A stretch of 5,909 nucleotides of DNA. Source: an uncultured cyanobacterium (GTDB lineage: Bacteria > Cyanobacteriota > Cyanobacteriia > PCC-6307 > Cyanobiaceae). Both the position numbers and the translations under genes were made by a program. Below the pieces are notes generated by a model, which saw only the letters and a program-made list of their open reading frames with translations, was not told the DNA's origin and did no database searches. The stretch lies in NCBI GenBank assembly GCA_903928835.1, contig CAIYSK010000034.1, forward strand, positions 1-5,909, written 5' to 3'. Below are positions 5,637-5,909 of this stretch, one piece after another (position 1 is the stretch's first letter; each line of letters opens with the position of its first letter).

Positions 5637-5885
5637 GAAATCATGCAGGTCACGGGATCCTTGGTTTGTACCCAGCGCGTACCAGGCTTGGATCACTCCA
5701 ATCTGCGTGTGCTTCGCACGTCGAAGGGCAAGCTCAGCGTTGCCGTTGATCCTGTTGGTGCAGCTCCAGGTAACTGGGTCTTCACCGCCAGCGGTTCGGC
5801 AGCGCGCTTTGCCTGCGGCAACCCGGAGGTTCAAACCGATCTCACGATCGGCGGAATCATCGATTTTTGGGAGCCCGATGGCTAG
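5634..5885 (+). CDS. csoS4B: Carboxysome shell vertex protein CsoS4B (pentameric BMV)
   Basis: This is the second CcmL/EutN-type vertex protein, with 83 residues and a paralogue of the preceding gene. Shared features are the N-terminal strand MQVTGSLVCTQRVPGLDHSN, VDPVGAAPGNWVFTASGSAA, and DLTIGGIIDFWEP near the end, matching CsoS4A's DLTIVGIIDHWDP. It lacks the C-terminal tail of CsoS4A. I kept the start at 5634 because MEIMQV is the usual beginning and the overlap fits coupling. Met4 (5643) is a weaker alternative. It ends with TAG at 5883-5885. In H. neapolitanus the CsoS4 pentamers are minor components needed for a sealed shell, and low expression by coupling would fit that. Confidence 0.94.
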   Translation: MEIMQVTGSLVCTQRVPGLDHSNLRVLRTSKGKLSVAVDPVGAAPGNWVFTASGSAARFACGNPEVQTDLTIGGIIDFWEPDG

Positions 5886-5909
5886 GTGAGTTGGGCGTTT
5901 CCCGCCCCG

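Noticed and set aside
5886..5909. Start of the next gene or a terminator after csoS4B
   Set aside because: Only 24 bases remain, with no inverted repeat, T-run or start codon with a ribosome binding site. Nothing can be supported.

Overview
This window is a stretch of an alpha-carboxysome (cso) operon, all on the + strand: the 3' part of cbbL, then cbbS, csoS2, csoSCA (csoS3), csoS4A and csoS4B. The gene order, form IA Rubisco, GC-rich sequence and the two tandem CsoS4 vertex proteins point to an alpha-cyanobacterium of the Cyanobium / marine Synechococcus type. This is inferred from recognised protein sequences, not from a search.

Layout: bases 1-721 encode the C-terminal half of the Rubisco large subunit, with the start outside the window. 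A 160-base spacer (722-881) holds two inverted-repeat structures and a ribosome binding site. It is followed by cbbS (882-1223). A 129-base spacer (1224-1352) holds two hairpins, one of them a 23-pair stem that can only form in the sense RNA. csoS2 (1353-3752) encodes a 799-residue disordered scaffold with four N-repeats, six middle repeats and a C-terminal region. csoSCA (3759-5321) begins 6 bases later, in the same frame. csoS4A (5323-5634) follows after one base, and csoS4B (5634-5885) overlaps csoS4A by one base. The last 24 bases contain nothing I can assign.

How the genes work together (established for this family): CbbL and CbbS form the L8S8 Rubisco cargo. The CsoS2 N-repeats bind Rubisco, and its middle and C-terminal regions contact the shell. 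CsoSCA is the carbonic anhydrase that converts bicarbonate to CO2 next to Rubisco. CsoS4A and CsoS4B are pentamers that cap the shell vertices. The hexameric shell gene(s), such as csoS1, are not in the window and probably lie upstream of cbbL.

The operon itself is well known. The parts that deserve attention are RNA-level. (1) csoS2 carries a textbook-shaped -1 frameshift cassette at 3356-3389: heptamer C CCT TTT, 6-base spacer, perfect 9-bp stem. The -1 frame meets TGA at once, which would give a 670-residue CsoS2A-like short form. (2) A long G-U-rich hairpin lies in the csoS2 leader. (3) There are smaller hairpins at the cbbS stop codon and in the cbbL-cbbS spacer. The hairpins may help set very different protein amounts from one transcript. 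At protein level, the third CsoS2 middle repeat has lost both of the otherwise invariant cysteines.
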